Positions 8,087 through 17,499 of a stretch of 64,000 bases of DNA are shown here, piece by piece (position 1 is the stretch's first letter; each line of letters opens with the position of its first letter). Both the position numbers and the translations under genes were made by a program. Source of the stretch: Sphingomonas psychrotolerans (GTDB taxonomy: Bacteria; Pseudomonadota; Alphaproteobacteria; Sphingomonadales; Sphingomonadaceae); contig NZ_CP024923.1 in assembly GCF_002796605.1 (NCBI RefSeq), forward strand, positions 682,001-746,000, read 5' to 3'. The notes beneath the pieces were generated by a model, which saw nothing but the letters and a program-made list of their open reading frames with translations, was not told the DNA's origin and ran no database searches.

Positions 8087-9508
8087 TCAGGCAGGGGATC
8101 CCGACATATGGCCATACGGATCGGCCTGTCCTGCCAGCCAGGGATCGCGCGTCGCCTTGCGCATCTCGAGCAGTCGGGCGCGCAGGCGATCGCGGACCGC
8201 AGCATGCGCCGGATCGGCGGCGAGGTTGACCAACTCATCGGGATCGCGCTTCAGGTCGTACAGCTCTTCGACGGGGCGTTTCAGATACGCCGACTGGCTG
8301 CGCTTGCCGAGCCGGACCGAGCGATCGGCAGCGATCGCCTTCCAGCTCGGCGAGCCCGCCACGTCGCCGGCGATCGGATAGTCGAGCGGATGGGCGATGT
8401 TGAGGATGTAATTGTGGTCATGCGTGCGGACGCTCCGCATCGGGTAATATTGGTTGATCTCATGAAATTCGTGGCTGGCGAATATCGCGTCGCGAGTCGC
8501 GTCGCCGCGCTTGCCGAGGATCGGTACCAGCGACTTGCCCGGCAGCGGATAGTCCGGCGGCGCGGCGGCGGCCCATTCGAGCACGGTCGGGGCGATATCG
8601 ATCCAGCTGACCATCGCATCGTTCACCGCCCCGTCGGCGCCTGGCGCGCGAACGATAAGTGGTAGGTGGAGGCCTGGCCCATAGAGGTTGGTCTTCGCCC
8701 CAGGAAACGGGCGGCCGTTGTCGCTGAGAAAGATCACCATCGTATCATCGGCCCGGCCGCTTTCGCCGAGCAAGTCGAGGAGCATGCCGACGCCGCTGTC
8801 GAGCCGGCTCAGCGATTCGTAATATTCCGCCAGATCCTGCCGAACCGCCGGGATATCCGGCAGATGCGACGGCACATGCACCCGCTTTGGATCATAAGGG
8901 ACCGGCGGCACGCCCGGCCAAGGCCGGTCGTTGCCGTAATCGGTCGCGGCGCGGTGCGGGTCGCTATAGGCGACCGTCACGAAGAAGGGACGGTCGTCGG
9001 TCGAACGGATGAAGCTCGCCGCCGCGGTTGCCAGCTCGCGCACGTCGCGGATGCCCGAGCGTTCGGGAACCAACTCGGCTTCGAACGGAAACGCCTTGTC
9101 CGGGCCGATGTGCTTCTTGCCGACCAGCGCGGTCGCATAGCCTGCGCGGCGCAGCAGCGAGGGCAACGTCTCGATACTGTCGAGCAGCGACTGGTGATGA
9201 ACGTCGTGCTGCAGCCCGTACATCCCGTTCTGGTGGCCATAGAGGCCGGTATGGATCACTGCCCGGCTGGGGCTGCACGAGGAGACCGCTGCGAAGCCAT
9301 GGGTGAAGAGGGTGCCTGCGCGCGCCAGACGGTCGAGCCGGGGTGTCGACACGGGCGTACCGTAGCAGCCGAGGTCGAGGCCCTGATCGTCGGAAATGAG
9401 CAGCAGGATATTGCGCTGACGCTTTCCGGTCACGGCCGTCCGACCCGTCGGGGCCGCAATGGCCGCCGCCGTGCCGGCGATCCCCTTGAGCAGCGCGCGC
9501 CGTCGCAT
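8087..9508 (-). CDS. Tat-exported sulfatase (alkaline-phosphatase superfamily)
   Basis: A 473-residue arylsulfatase-type enzyme. The metal-binding LLLISDDQG is at 35-43. The formylglycine motif CSPSR is at residues 78-82, with Cys78 the residue converted to formylglycine, followed by HTGLYGHQNGMYG. KKHIGP and FLSDNGRPF near residue 270 are further conserved blocks. The architecture resembles N-sulfoglucosamine sulfohydrolase-like sulfatases. The N-terminus MRRRALLKGIAGTAAAIAAP is a twin-arginine signal, so it acts in the periplasm. A GTG 10 codons upstream is an alternative start. It follows the LacI-linked TonB receptor by 88 bases on the same strand, implying that the imported ligand carries a sulfate ester. 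Confidence 0.9.
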   Translation of the reverse strand: MRRRALLKGIAGTAAAIAAPTGRTAVTGKRQRNILLLISDDQGLDLGCYGTPVSTPRLDRLARAGTLFTHGFAAVSSCSPSRAVIHTGLYGHQNGMYGLQHDVHHQSLLDSIETLPSLLRRAGYATALVGKKHIGPDKAFPFEAELVPERSGIRDVRELATAAASFIRSTDDRPFFVTVAYSDPHRAATDYGNDRPWPGVPPVPYDPKRVHVPSHLPDIPAVRQDLAEYYESLSRLDSGVGMLLDLLGESGRADDTMVIFLSDNGRPFPGAKTNLYGPGLHLPLIVRAPGADGAVNDAMVSWIDIAPTVLEWAAAAPPDYPLPGKSLVPILGKRGDATRDAIFASHEFHEINQYYPMRSVRTHDHNYILNIAHPLDYPIAGDVAGSPSWKAIAADRSVRLGKRSQSAYLKRPVEELYDLKRDPDELVNLAADPAHAAVRDRLRARLLEMRKATRDPWLAGQADPYGHMSGSPA

Positions 9509-9596
9509 GGCATTCCCGTCAGCTGTGGCGGACGTCACCGCCGGAAGAAAGGCTCCCGGACCGAAGGGGAGGGCGCTCGCGGTCCGGGAAGAGGTA

Positions 9597-12038
9597 TCAG
9601 AACTTCACTGCCGCGCTGAAGCGGAATGAACGGCCGAGGATTGGACGCGCGAGGATCGCACCCGACCCTTGCCCGCCGATGATGCGCGGATTGCCCTCGG
9701 TCAGGCCGATCTCGTCGGTCAGATTGTTGCCGGTCACCGCCAGCGTGAAGCGATCGGCGATTTCGACCGAGACGCCCGCATCGAGCTGGTAGAAATTGGG
9801 TAGCACCTGCAAATTCTCGGGGTCTGAGAAGCGATCGCCGGTATATTGCAGCGTCGCGAACAGCGCGGGCTTCACTGCGCCGAGATCCAGCTCATACGCC
9901 GGCGTCACGCGCCAGGTCCAGCGCGGCTGGCGCTGCACCCGGTTGCCAGTGTTGTCGATCGTGCCGTTAGCGGTAAAGAAATCGCGATAGGTCGCATCGA
10001 GATACGTACCCGACGCAGTCACGCTGAAGCCGTCGAACGGGCGGACGATGCCCTCCAGCTCGACGCCGGTCGCCTTGGCGCCCCCGTTCGAACTGGTCGG
10101 AACGTTGTTGATCAGCGACGTCGTGGCGAGGCCGTCGAACTTGTTGTGGAACGCCGTCGCATAGAGGCTTACGAACGGAGTCGAGACTTTCAGCCCCCCC
10201 TCGAACGTCTCGACCTCGGCAGTTGCCGCCAGACCCGTCTTGTCGGCGATGTTGACTGCGGACGCCTCGCGCAGATTGTCAAACTGCGGGAAGCTGTTGC
10301 CGCGACTGTATCGCGCAAATATGCCAACGCTGCTGGAGAAGTCATAATTGATGCCGGCGGTCCACGACCATGCCGAATCGCTGTATTCGATCTGGCGCGG
10401 CCCGCCGAGTACGGTCACCGAATTGTCATACAGCGTTGCGGGATTGCCATCTAGGTCGACATTGCCGCCCGCAAGCGGGGTGCGGAGCGTTGCGTCGACG
10501 ACATGGCGTTGCCAGCGCGCGCCTCCGTCGATGCGCAGTTCCGGGGTGATCTGGAACTCATCGACAGCATAGAAGGCATAGTCGGTACCCTCATAATGGG
10601 CCCGCACCTGAAATGCCGGTCCGCCGGTGAAGCCGCGCAGCGTCGCGATGCGGCCCCCATTCAGCGTCATGTTGAGAAGTCGGGCGTTCGGCTCCGCCGT
10701 CAGCAGCACCTGGTTGCCCAGCGTCCACGCATCGAAGGAGGTATAGTTGGCGAAGTAGAAGCCGCCGGTCAGTTTGTTGCTGCCCGACGTCCATTCGAGT
10801 GCGGAGTCCGATACGAAGGACGAGATCTTTTTGCGCACTTCCCAGATGCCGGCGCGCATCACCTGCGCATTGGCGCCGCCGGTAACCGTACCGCCGCCAT
10901 TAGCGTAGGCGAGGCTCGATACCGCCGATCCGGCGCCACCCAGCGTCACCGCCATCGCCGCTGCCGATCCAGGGGCGGCAACCGGCACCAGGCCGATCGT
11001 GTTCGCATTCCCGCCGAGATAGCTCAGGCGCTCGCGGACGCGCAGGCCGTCGACAACTTCATAGTCAAAGGAAATGCCGGTGTTGATAACGTCGGCACCG
11101 CGGCCTTCGGCCAGGTCAACTGTACGGCCGACGATGTTGGTCGTAAGCTGTGTCTCGCGACCCGCAAGCGTGCCGATGCCGGCGTCGAAACCAGGATAGG
11201 CGGAAATTTCGCCGCCGGTAGAAATGACCGGGATCGGCAGCAGCCACTGACCCTTGTCATTCAGATAGCGGGCGTAAATCTCAACCGAGCCGCGATTGCC
11301 AAAGTCGTGATGGATATTGGCAGTGATCTGTCCGCCCTGTTCTGCACGAAACTGCGGATCGCGGATGCCATTGCCCTGCGCATAATAGCCACCGACCATG
11401 AAGCCGGTATCTTCGGACAGCGGGCCGGAAACCCAGCCGTCGCCACGGATTTCGCCGAAATCGGTGTAGCTGACCTTACCGAACGCTTCGAGCCGGCTGC
11501 CGCCGGTGCGCGGCACGACGTTGACGGTCAGGCCGGGCTGTCCGTTGGAGAAGAGCGACCCGGTTCCGCCGCGAACCGCCTCGATGCGCTCGACCGTCTC
11601 GTCGAGACGGATCAGCTGCGAGTTTTCGAGGAACGACAGAGTAGAGGGCGGGAAGACCGGCACTCCGGCATACTGAAACGTCACGAACTGGGCGTCGCCG
11701 CCCGAGGGATAGCCGCGTACGAAGATATTGGCGCCGTTCTGGCCGCCCGAGCTTTCGGCCATGACGCCGGGCACGGTGCGAAGGATATCCGCGGTGCTGT
11801 TAGGCGCGGCGCGGTCGATCGCTTCCTCACTCAGCGTGGTAACGGCAAACGCCGCATCTTGGCGGCGAGTGCCGCCGCCGGCGGTGCCGACGACGATGAT
11901 CTCGTCGTTCTGGACAGAATCGTCCTGAATCGATTCGTCCTGGGACGGAGCAGCGATATCACTGGTCTGAGCGTGAGCGGCGTTTGCAATCAGCGCCAGC
12001 GGCGCGACACCCAGCATAAAAACGGCACTGCGGAGCAT
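9597..12038 (-). CDS. TonB-dependent receptor of the LacI/trehalase locus
   Basis: An 813-residue outer-membrane receptor. A signal peptide (MLRSAVFMLGVAPLALIANAAHAQ) is followed by a TonB box (DEIIVVG) near residue 45. The plug (ADILRTVPGVMAESSGGQNG, then IEAVRGGTGSLFSNGQPG) precedes a beta-barrel ending RSFRFSAAVKF with terminal Phe. Start ATG 12038 has the strong ribosome site GGGGAGGA; an in-frame TTG nine codons upstream is less likely. A near-palindrome lies 60 bases upstream, matching the operator before the divergent MFS gene, so both are probably under the LacI regulator. The ligand is predicted to be a trehalose derivative. Confidence 0.85.
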   Translation of the reverse strand: MLRSAVFMLGVAPLALIANAAHAQTSDIAAPSQDESIQDDSVQNDEIIVVGTAGGGTRRQDAAFAVTTLSEEAIDRAAPNSTADILRTVPGVMAESSGGQNGANIFVRGYPSGGDAQFVTFQYAGVPVFPPSTLSFLENSQLIRLDETVERIEAVRGGTGSLFSNGQPGLTVNVVPRTGGSRLEAFGKVSYTDFGEIRGDGWVSGPLSEDTGFMVGGYYAQGNGIRDPQFRAEQGGQITANIHHDFGNRGSVEIYARYLNDKGQWLLPIPVISTGGEISAYPGFDAGIGTLAGRETQLTTNIVGRTVDLAEGRGADVINTGISFDYEVVDGLRVRERLSYLGGNANTIGLVPVAAPGSAAAMAVTLGGAGSAVSSLAYANGGGTVTGGANAQVMRAGIWEVRKKISSFVSDSALEWTSGSNKLTGGFYFANYTSFDAWTLGNQVLLTAEPNARLLNMTLNGGRIATLRGFTGGPAFQVRAHYEGTDYAFYAVDEFQITPELRIDGGARWQRHVVDATLRTPLAGGNVDLDGNPATLYDNSVTVLGGPRQIEYSDSAWSWTAGINYDFSSSVGIFARYSRGNSFPQFDNLREASAVNIADKTGLAATAEVETFEGGLKVSTPFVSLYATAFHNKFDGLATTSLINNVPTSSNGGAKATGVELEGIVRPFDGFSVTASGTYLDATYRDFFTANGTIDNTGNRVQRQPRWTWRVTPAYELDLGAVKPALFATLQYTGDRFSDPENLQVLPNFYQLDAGVSVEIADRFTLAVTGNNLTDEIGLTEGNPRIIGGQGSGAILARPILGRSFRFSAAVKF

Positions 12039-12097
12039 AGATCCTCCCCTTCGTATAAGCGGCAAATTTGCCGTCCGGACATTTGTCTACGAAAGTA

Positions 12098-12111
12098 TGA
12101 AATGCTTTTCA
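12098..12111. promoter_or_regulatory. Putative LacI operator upstream of the TonB receptor
   Basis: TGAAATGCTTTTCA differs by one base from the perfect palindrome TGAAATGCATTTCA found upstream of the MFS-trehalase operon at 13251. It sits between the receptor and the divergent lacI-type gene, where it could repress both. The shared 14-bp site next to a LacI gene is the evidence; no binding data exist. Confidence 0.6.
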
Positions 12112-12176
12112 AGAGAAGTTGCAACGGGTGCCGGCGCCCTTGATGCCGCCCCACGCGCCGCCTACGGTCGGCGCCG

Positions 12177-13205
12177 ATGAGTGACGAACGGACAGAGACG
12201 GTGGGGAGAAGCGGCCGCCTGACGATGCGCGACATTGCGCGGCTGGCCAACGTCTCGATGCCGACCGTGTCGCGGGTGCTCAACGACAGCCCGCTGGTCA
12301 CCGTGGAGACTCGGACGCGCGTGCTCGAAGTCGCCCAGGCCCATGGCTACGCCGTCAACAGGAACGCGAAGAAGCTTCGCCAGGCGCGGACGGGCACGGT
12401 CGCAGTGATGCTGGACTTCGCATCGCACCGCCACGGCGCGATCGGCGATCCATTCATCTTCGAACTGCTCGCAGGCGTCTCCGAAGCCTTGTCGATCCGA
12501 AACCAGGAGCTGCTGCTGTCGCCCCCGGGGCTGGACGACACCCGGGCGTTCGAGGATTTTCACCGCGCCCGCGGTGCGGACGGCTTCATCATCCTGGGGC
12601 AAGGGACCCGCGACGCGATGCTGCGGTCGCTTGCCCGGCGCGGCATCCCGATGGTCGTGTGGGGCGCCGTATCCAAGGATGCGGGCTATTGCGCCGTTGG
12701 CAGCGACAATCTTCTCGGGGGTCGCCTGGCCGGCGAATATTTCCGGATGCGCGGACGCAGGCGCTGGCTTTTCCTGGGCGATATCCGGCATGCCGAACTG
12801 CGGCTGCGCTATGAGGGGCTGTGCCAGGAAGCAGCCGAGGACAAGGAAGTGACGGTGGAATATCTGCCGATCGCCTCGATGGCATTCAACGCGACGGGCC
12901 AGACCGTCTCGGCCTATCTGGCCGGTGGAGCGCAGCCCGACGCCCTTTTCGCTTTCTCCGATACTGCGGCGATGGCGGCGATCGGGGCGTTCCGCGAGCG
13001 CGGCCTGATCGCGCCCGATGACTATTCGCTCGTCGGGTACAACAACATTCCCCCCGCCGCCAATTTCAGTCCGGCGCTTACGACGATCGACCAGAAGACC
13101 GATGTCGCGGGCGCGCTGCTGGTCGAGAAGTTGATGCAGCACATCGACGGCGGCCGGGCGCGGTCGATTTTGCTGCCGACTCAGATGGTCGTTCGCGAGA
13201 CCTGA
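12177..13205 (+). CDS. LacI-family transcriptional regulator
   Basis: A 342-residue LacI/GalR repressor. The N-terminal HTH is at about 16-40 (MRDIARLANVSMPTVSRVLND), followed by the hinge HGYAVNRNAKKLRQARTGTVAV and a periplasmic-binding-protein-like effector domain. That domain contains GRRRWLFLGDIRHAELRLRYEG, PDALFAFSDTAAMAAI and SLVGYNNIPPA. The gene lies between a TonB receptor/sulfatase unit (divergent) and an MFS/trehalase/esterase unit (codirectional). Matching palindromes precede both units, which marks it as the local repressor. The inducer is presumably trehalose or a derivative. Confidence 0.9.
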   Translation: MSDERTETVGRSGRLTMRDIARLANVSMPTVSRVLNDSPLVTVETRTRVLEVAQAHGYAVNRNAKKLRQARTGTVAVMLDFASHRHGAIGDPFIFELLAGVSEALSIRNQELLLSPPGLDDTRAFEDFHRARGADGFIILGQGTRDAMLRSLARRGIPMVVWGAVSKDAGYCAVGSDNLLGGRLAGEYFRMRGRRRWLFLGDIRHAELRLRYEGLCQEAAEDKEVTVEYLPIASMAFNATGQTVSAYLAGGAQPDALFAFSDTAAMAAIGAFRERGLIAPDDYSLVGYNNIPPAANFSPALTTIDQKTDVAGALLVEKLMQHIDGGRARSILLPTQMVVRET

Positions 13206-13250
13206 CTCGGCGGAGGTCGGGCGCGAAATCTCCCAGCCGCCCAAGCATCT

Positions 13251-13264
13251 TGAAATGCATTTCA
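13251..13264. promoter_or_regulatory. Putative LacI operator (perfect palindrome)
   Basis: TGAAATGCATTTCA is a perfect 14-bp palindrome, 63 bases before the MFS start. It is nearly identical to the site at 12098-12111 before the TonB receptor. The size and symmetry fit a LacI-family half-site pair around a central CG/GC-type step. Confidence 0.7.
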
Positions 13265-13326
13265 TAAATTCGTAGCGTCAGAGAGCAATGACGGGCACCT
13301 GGCTCGCGCAGGGGAGGAGAGAATTG

Positions 13327-14556
13327 ATGAACCGAGCCCGCGTCATCATCGCGCTTGCCCTCACCTATGCCCTGTTGGGCATCCTGATGAACAGCGTCGG
13401 CGTAGTGATTCTGCAGTCAATTCGTCATTTCGCCGCGACCAAGACCATGGGATCGACGCTCGAGGCCTGCAAAGACCTGTCGGTCGTCGCGGCTTCATTC
13501 TTGCTCGCCACCCGCGTCCCGATCATCGGTTATCGTCGCACCTTGGTCGGCGTGACGGCGGTGATGGCGGCAGCCTGCTTCCTCGCATCATTCGCGGGCG
13601 GGTTCCTTGCGATGCAGGCGCTGTTTGTCGCGACTGGCCTTAGCTTCGGATTGGCCAAGGTCGCGACCTATTCCTCGATCGGCCTGCTCGCGCGCGATCC
13701 CGGCGATCACGCCAGCATCACCGGACTGGTCGAGGGCACGTTCATGGTGGGCCTGCTCACTGGCGTCTGGCTGTTCGGATGGTTTGTCGGCGCGGATACC
13801 GGGAACAGCGAGTGGCTGCACGTCTATCGGCTGCTTGGCGCCGCCTTCGCAGTGATGTCGCTGGCCTGGCTGGCCACGCCGCTCGACGAGCGAGGTGCCG
13901 CGCCGCCCGACGGCACGAAGCCCGCCCATTGGGGCGAGATGGCGCGACTGGCGGTGTTGCCGGCGAGCGTCGCGGTGCTTGCGGGGCTATTCCTTTACGT
14001 GCTGATCGAACAGAGCATCGGGACCTGGTTGCCGACTTTCAACAACGAAGTGCTGCATTTGCCGGCGGCTATGAGCGTGCAGATGTCGAGCATTTTCGTC
14101 GGCGCGCTGGCGCTCGGTCGACTAGCATCCGGCGCGGTGCTGCGCCGCATCGCGTGGTTGCCCGTATTGCTTGGATGCCTGAGCCTCATCGCGGCGCTGA
14201 TCGTCGTCTCGCTCCCGCTCGCCGGCGGTGTCAGCGCCAGACCGGGCACCGGATGGCTGAATGCACCGGCCGCGGCATATCTCTTTCCTCTGCTCGGCGT
14301 ATTTCTCGCGCCGATCTACCCGACCTTGTGCTCGGTCGCGCTAAGTTCGCTGCCGCGCCATCGACACGCAGCGATGATCGGGCTGATCGTCATATTCTCC
14401 GCGCTGGGGGGCACCCTCGGATCGCTGATCACCGGCCTGCTGTTCCAGAAATTGCCGGGCGAGCTCGCATTCTACTTCACGCTGGTCCCGGTGGGGCTGA
14501 TCGCCTTCGTCCTGCCGATGATCCGCAAGCGTCAAGTAGAGGCACTCGGCGCATGA
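13327..14556 (+). CDS. MFS transporter, probable trehalose/disaccharide importer
   Basis: A 409-residue major-facilitator protein with about 12 hydrophobic segments. It starts MNRARVIIALALTYALLGILM and ends at LIAFVLPMIRKRQVEALGA. Start ATG 13327 lies behind GGGGAGGAGA; an upstream ATG at 13288 lacks a ribosome site. The stop overlaps the trehalase start (ATGA), so the two are translationally coupled. Because the trehalase has no signal peptide, this carrier most likely brings trehalose into the cytoplasm. The family subtype was not recognised. Confidence 0.85.
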   Translation: MNRARVIIALALTYALLGILMNSVGVVILQSIRHFAATKTMGSTLEACKDLSVVAASFLLATRVPIIGYRRTLVGVTAVMAAACFLASFAGGFLAMQALFVATGLSFGLAKVATYSSIGLLARDPGDHASITGLVEGTFMVGLLTGVWLFGWFVGADTGNSEWLHVYRLLGAAFAVMSLAWLATPLDERGAAPPDGTKPAHWGEMARLAVLPASVAVLAGLFLYVLIEQSIGTWLPTFNNEVLHLPAAMSVQMSSIFVGALALGRLASGAVLRRIAWLPVLLGCLSLIAALIVVSLPLAGGVSARPGTGWLNAPAAAYLFPLLGVFLAPIYPTLCSVALSSLPRHRHAAMIGLIVIFSALGGTLGSLITGLLFQKLPGELAFYFTLVPVGLIAFVLPMIRKRQVEALGA

Positions 14557-16049
14557 GCCCGGGTCGTCCGTCGGAGGTGTTCGGGACCTTGTTCGCCGAA
14601 GTCCAGGAGGGTGGCATCTTCTCCGATTCCAAGACCTTCGCCGACGCGGTGGCCCTGCGTGCGCCGGAGGCGATCCTCGACGCGCGCAAGGCGGCGGGGC
14701 CGCTCGGCGATGATGGCTTGTTGGCCTTCGTACGCGCGCATTTCGAGTTGCCGCACACCGAGGATTCGGCGGCGCCCGAGATGCTGCCGCTGGCTGATTT
14801 CATCACAATGTTATGGCCGACGCTTACGCGCGCTCCGGTGCAATCCCAGCCGGGCTCCTCGTTGCTGGATTTGCCCCGGCGGCACGTCGTTCCGGGCGGC
14901 CGCTTCCGTGAGCTTTATTACTGGGACAGCTATTTCACGATGCTGGGGCTGGTCCGGTCGGGACGGCAGGATTTGGTCGAGGACATGATTGCCAATTTCG
15001 GCAGCTTGATTGACCGCTTCGGGTATATCCCCAACGGTACGCGCAGCTACTATCTCAGCCGCTCGCACCCGCCGGTCTTCTATCTGATGGCGGCGCTGTG
15101 TCGGGATCGCTCAGATGGTGCGCGGCACGAGCGGCTCCGCTGGATCCGCGCCGAGCATGCCTTCTGGATGGCGGGTGCCGATACGCTTCGTGCCGGTGGC
15201 GAGCACCGCCGTGTGGTCCGCCTGGCCGACGGCGCGCTGCTCAATCGTTATTGGGACGATTGCGCCGCACCGCGCGATGAGTCCTGGCGCGAGGATGTCG
15301 AGCTCTCCCGGTGCGTTCCGAAACGCGACTCGGGCGCGCTGTGGCGCGACATCCGGGCTGCAGCGGAAAGCGGATGGGATTTCAGTTCGCGCTGGCTGGG
15401 CGACGCGCATTCACTCGAGACGATTCGCACCACCCGCCTGCTACCAATCGATCTCAACGCATTGCTGTTCGGACTCGAAGAAGCGATCACCCGCGAAGCA
15501 GCGGCGCTGGGCGATGACACGGTCGCCCGGGACTTCGCTGGCCGGGCGGTGGCGCGCCGCGACGCGATCGATCGCCATTTGTGGAACGAGCAACGTCAGT
15601 TCTTCGCCGACTTTGACCTCGACGCCGGCGCTCCCCGGGACCAGCTGACCGCTGCCCAAGGCTTTGCTCTGTTCACCGGCGCCGCTCGGGAAGAGCGAGG
15701 ACCTCCAGTGGCCCGGGCCTTGGGAAAGCTCCTGCGTGCCGGCGGGCTCCTCGCGACCGACACCGTCACGGGCCAGCAATGGGATGCGCCCAACGGCTGG
15801 GCGCCGCTGCAATGGGTCGCGATCGAGGGATTGCGGGCCTATGGGGAGCCCGCGCTGGCGGACCGGATCGCGCGTCACTGGCTGGCGATGGTCGAGGTCC
15901 ATTATGCGGCCACGGGCCAATTGCTGGAAAAATACGACGTCGAACGCTGCGGTGCGGGCGGCGGCGGCGAATATGGCACTGAGGTCGGGTTCGGCTGGAC
16001 AAACGGAGTCACGCTCGAGCTGCTGTGCCGGCGCGCCGGCGCCGATTAG
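14553..16049 (+). CDS. treF: Trehalase, GH37 (cytoplasmic)
   Basis: A 498-residue enzyme hydrolysing trehalose to two glucose. Both trehalase signatures are visible: PGGRFRELYYWDSYFTMLGL at about 115-134 and QWDAPNGWAP at about 409-418. GGGGEYGTEVGFGWTNGV near the C-terminus is the third hallmark of the family. No signal peptide is seen (MSPGRPSEVFGTLFAEVQ), so it should be cytoplasmic like TreF rather than periplasmic like TreA. It overlaps the MFS stop by 4 bases and is followed 30 bases later by a secreted esterase. Confidence 0.92.
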   Translation: MSPGRPSEVFGTLFAEVQEGGIFSDSKTFADAVALRAPEAILDARKAAGPLGDDGLLAFVRAHFELPHTEDSAAPEMLPLADFITMLWPTLTRAPVQSQPGSSLLDLPRRHVVPGGRFRELYYWDSYFTMLGLVRSGRQDLVEDMIANFGSLIDRFGYIPNGTRSYYLSRSHPPVFYLMAALCRDRSDGARHERLRWIRAEHAFWMAGADTLRAGGEHRRVVRLADGALLNRYWDDCAAPRDESWREDVELSRCVPKRDSGALWRDIRAAAESGWDFSSRWLGDAHSLETIRTTRLLPIDLNALLFGLEEAITREAAALGDDTVARDFAGRAVARRDAIDRHLWNEQRQFFADFDLDAGAPRDQLTAAQGFALFTGAAREERGPPVARALGKLLRAGGLLATDTVTGQQWDAPNGWAPLQWVAIEGLRAYGEPALADRIARHWLAMVEVHYAATGQLLEKYDVERCGAGGGGEYGTEVGFGWTNGVTLELLCRRAGAD

Positions 16050-16079
16050 CGACGGCAATAGGCACGTACGGAGAGAAGA

Positions 16080-17117
16080 ATGAAGCAAATCGCACTCGCT
16101 TTGATCCTGCTCTCCGTTGCCCCGGCGCGTGCGCAGGAAGTGAGGGTTCCCTCTTTCACGCTGCCTGCATCGAACCAACTGAGTGCGGACGCGATGCTTG
16201 TGCTGGAGCGAATGAAGGCCACGGTCGCGCCGCCGGAGATTGTCGGCGATGTGGCAAGGCAGCGCGCCTTCTATCAGACCTACAATGACGATCGGTTGGC
16301 CGATATGCGGCGTCATTTTCGCACGAGTGAGCGGCACGAGATCGTGGACGGCGTAGCCGTGGACATAGTCGAGCCGGCCGCGGGAATCGCGCCACGCAAT
16401 CGCAGCCGAGTGTTGATCAACGTACATGGTGGCGCGTTCATGTGGGGGGCGGGGAGCGGCGGGCTGGTTGAGGCGATCCCGATCGCGGCGACGATGGGGA
16501 TCAAGGTCGTGACGGTCGACTACCGCCTGGCGCCCGAACATCGTTATCCGGCCGCGTCGGAGGACGTGGCCGCGGTGTATAGGGCGCTGCAAAAAAAATA
16601 TCCGGCGGGGAACATCGGCATCTACGGCTGTTCGGCAGGCGGAGTCATCACCGCGCAGGCAACCGCCTGGATCCGCAGGCAGCGCCTGCCACGCCCCGGC
16701 GCGATCGGCACCTTCTGCGGCACCGGTGCGGCCTATTCGGGCGACAGTCCGTATCTGGCCGGGCCGATCACCGGCGGGGCATCGCTCGCTGCACCGACGC
16801 TCCCACCGACGCTCACCACTAGCTACCTCGCCGGCGTTCCGGCCAACGATGCATATGCTTACCCGCTGCTCTCCGACACGCAGACCGGCGCCATGCCGCC
16901 AACACTGTTGTTGGCGGGCGGCCGCGATTTTGCGGCGAGCACGCTGACTTTAGCGCATAGGCGGCTAGCGCGGCTCGGCGTTGAGAGCGAGCTTTACCTG
17001 TTTGACGGCCTCCCGCACGCATTCTTCGTCTGGCCGGATATGCCTGAGTCAACGGAAGCCTATGCGTTGATCGGTCGCTTCTTCGACCGGCATCTGGGAA
17101 GGAGAATGCGGCGTTAA
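16080..17117 (+). CDS. Secreted alpha/beta hydrolase (HSL-type esterase)
   Basis: A 345-residue esterase. The signal peptide is MKQIALALILLSVAPARAQ, the oxyanion-hole motif HGG is at 116-118, and VDYRLAPEHRYPA is near 147-158. The nucleophile elbow GCSAGG at 183-188 has Ser185, and the catalytic His is in LPHAFFVW near residue 315. This is the hormone-sensitive-lipase/acetyl-hydrolase layout. Placed last in the MFS-trehalase operon, it could strip acyl groups from an acylated sugar in the periplasm. Other esters are possible. Confidence 0.85.
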   Translation: MKQIALALILLSVAPARAQEVRVPSFTLPASNQLSADAMLVLERMKATVAPPEIVGDVARQRAFYQTYNDDRLADMRRHFRTSERHEIVDGVAVDIVEPAAGIAPRNRSRVLINVHGGAFMWGAGSGGLVEAIPIAATMGIKVVTVDYRLAPEHRYPAASEDVAAVYRALQKKYPAGNIGIYGCSAGGVITAQATAWIRRQRLPRPGAIGTFCGTGAAYSGDSPYLAGPITGGASLAAPTLPPTLTTSYLAGVPANDAYAYPLLSDTQTGAMPPTLLLAGGRDFAASTLTLAHRRLARLGVESELYLFDGLPHAFFVWPDMPESTEAYALIGRFFDRHLGRRMRR

Positions 17118-17142
17118 ATCGTTGGCGTAGCGCACCGCTCAA

Positions 17143-17313
17143 GGTCATTGGCGAAATCACGCATTGGACCAGATTGCGCAGGACCGCTCGCTCAATCCGG
17201 AGCTCCACAGGCGCATGTACCGCCGCTCGGGGGCGAAGACGACCGAGATCCCCGGCAGTCACGCCATCTACATTTCTCAGCCCGCCAAGGTCGCAGCCGC
17301 GATCGAGAAGGCA
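17143..17313 (+). pseudogene. C-terminal relic of an alpha/beta hydrolase
   Basis: The reading ALDQIAQDRSLNPELHRRM, then YRRSGAKTTEIPGSHAIYIS and QPAKVAAAIEKAA, matches the C-terminal end of EstC-like alpha/beta hydrolases. In those, an Asp in xDRxxxPE and a His in SHxxYxSxP complete the catalytic triad. The core and the nucleophile are absent, and no ribosome site or proper stop follows. Confidence 0.55.
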
Positions 17314-17499
17314 GCGAACGGCGGGGGCCAGTCTCCGCGCGGGTCCCGGCGCGTCGAGGTCGCAGACACATCAGCTTGCGAACGAGCGACAGATCGAGCG
17401 GCCCGTACCGAGACCTTGGCCACCGTTAGCCGGCGTGCGTCCGACAAGGGCGGCTTCCGCTGGGCTCGCACCTGGAAAGGATGGCAGCGCCACTCGCAC

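Noticed and set aside
10503-12143. Plus-strand 546-codon frame opposite the TonB receptor
   Set aside because: Antisense shadow of a clear receptor; no recognisable motif.
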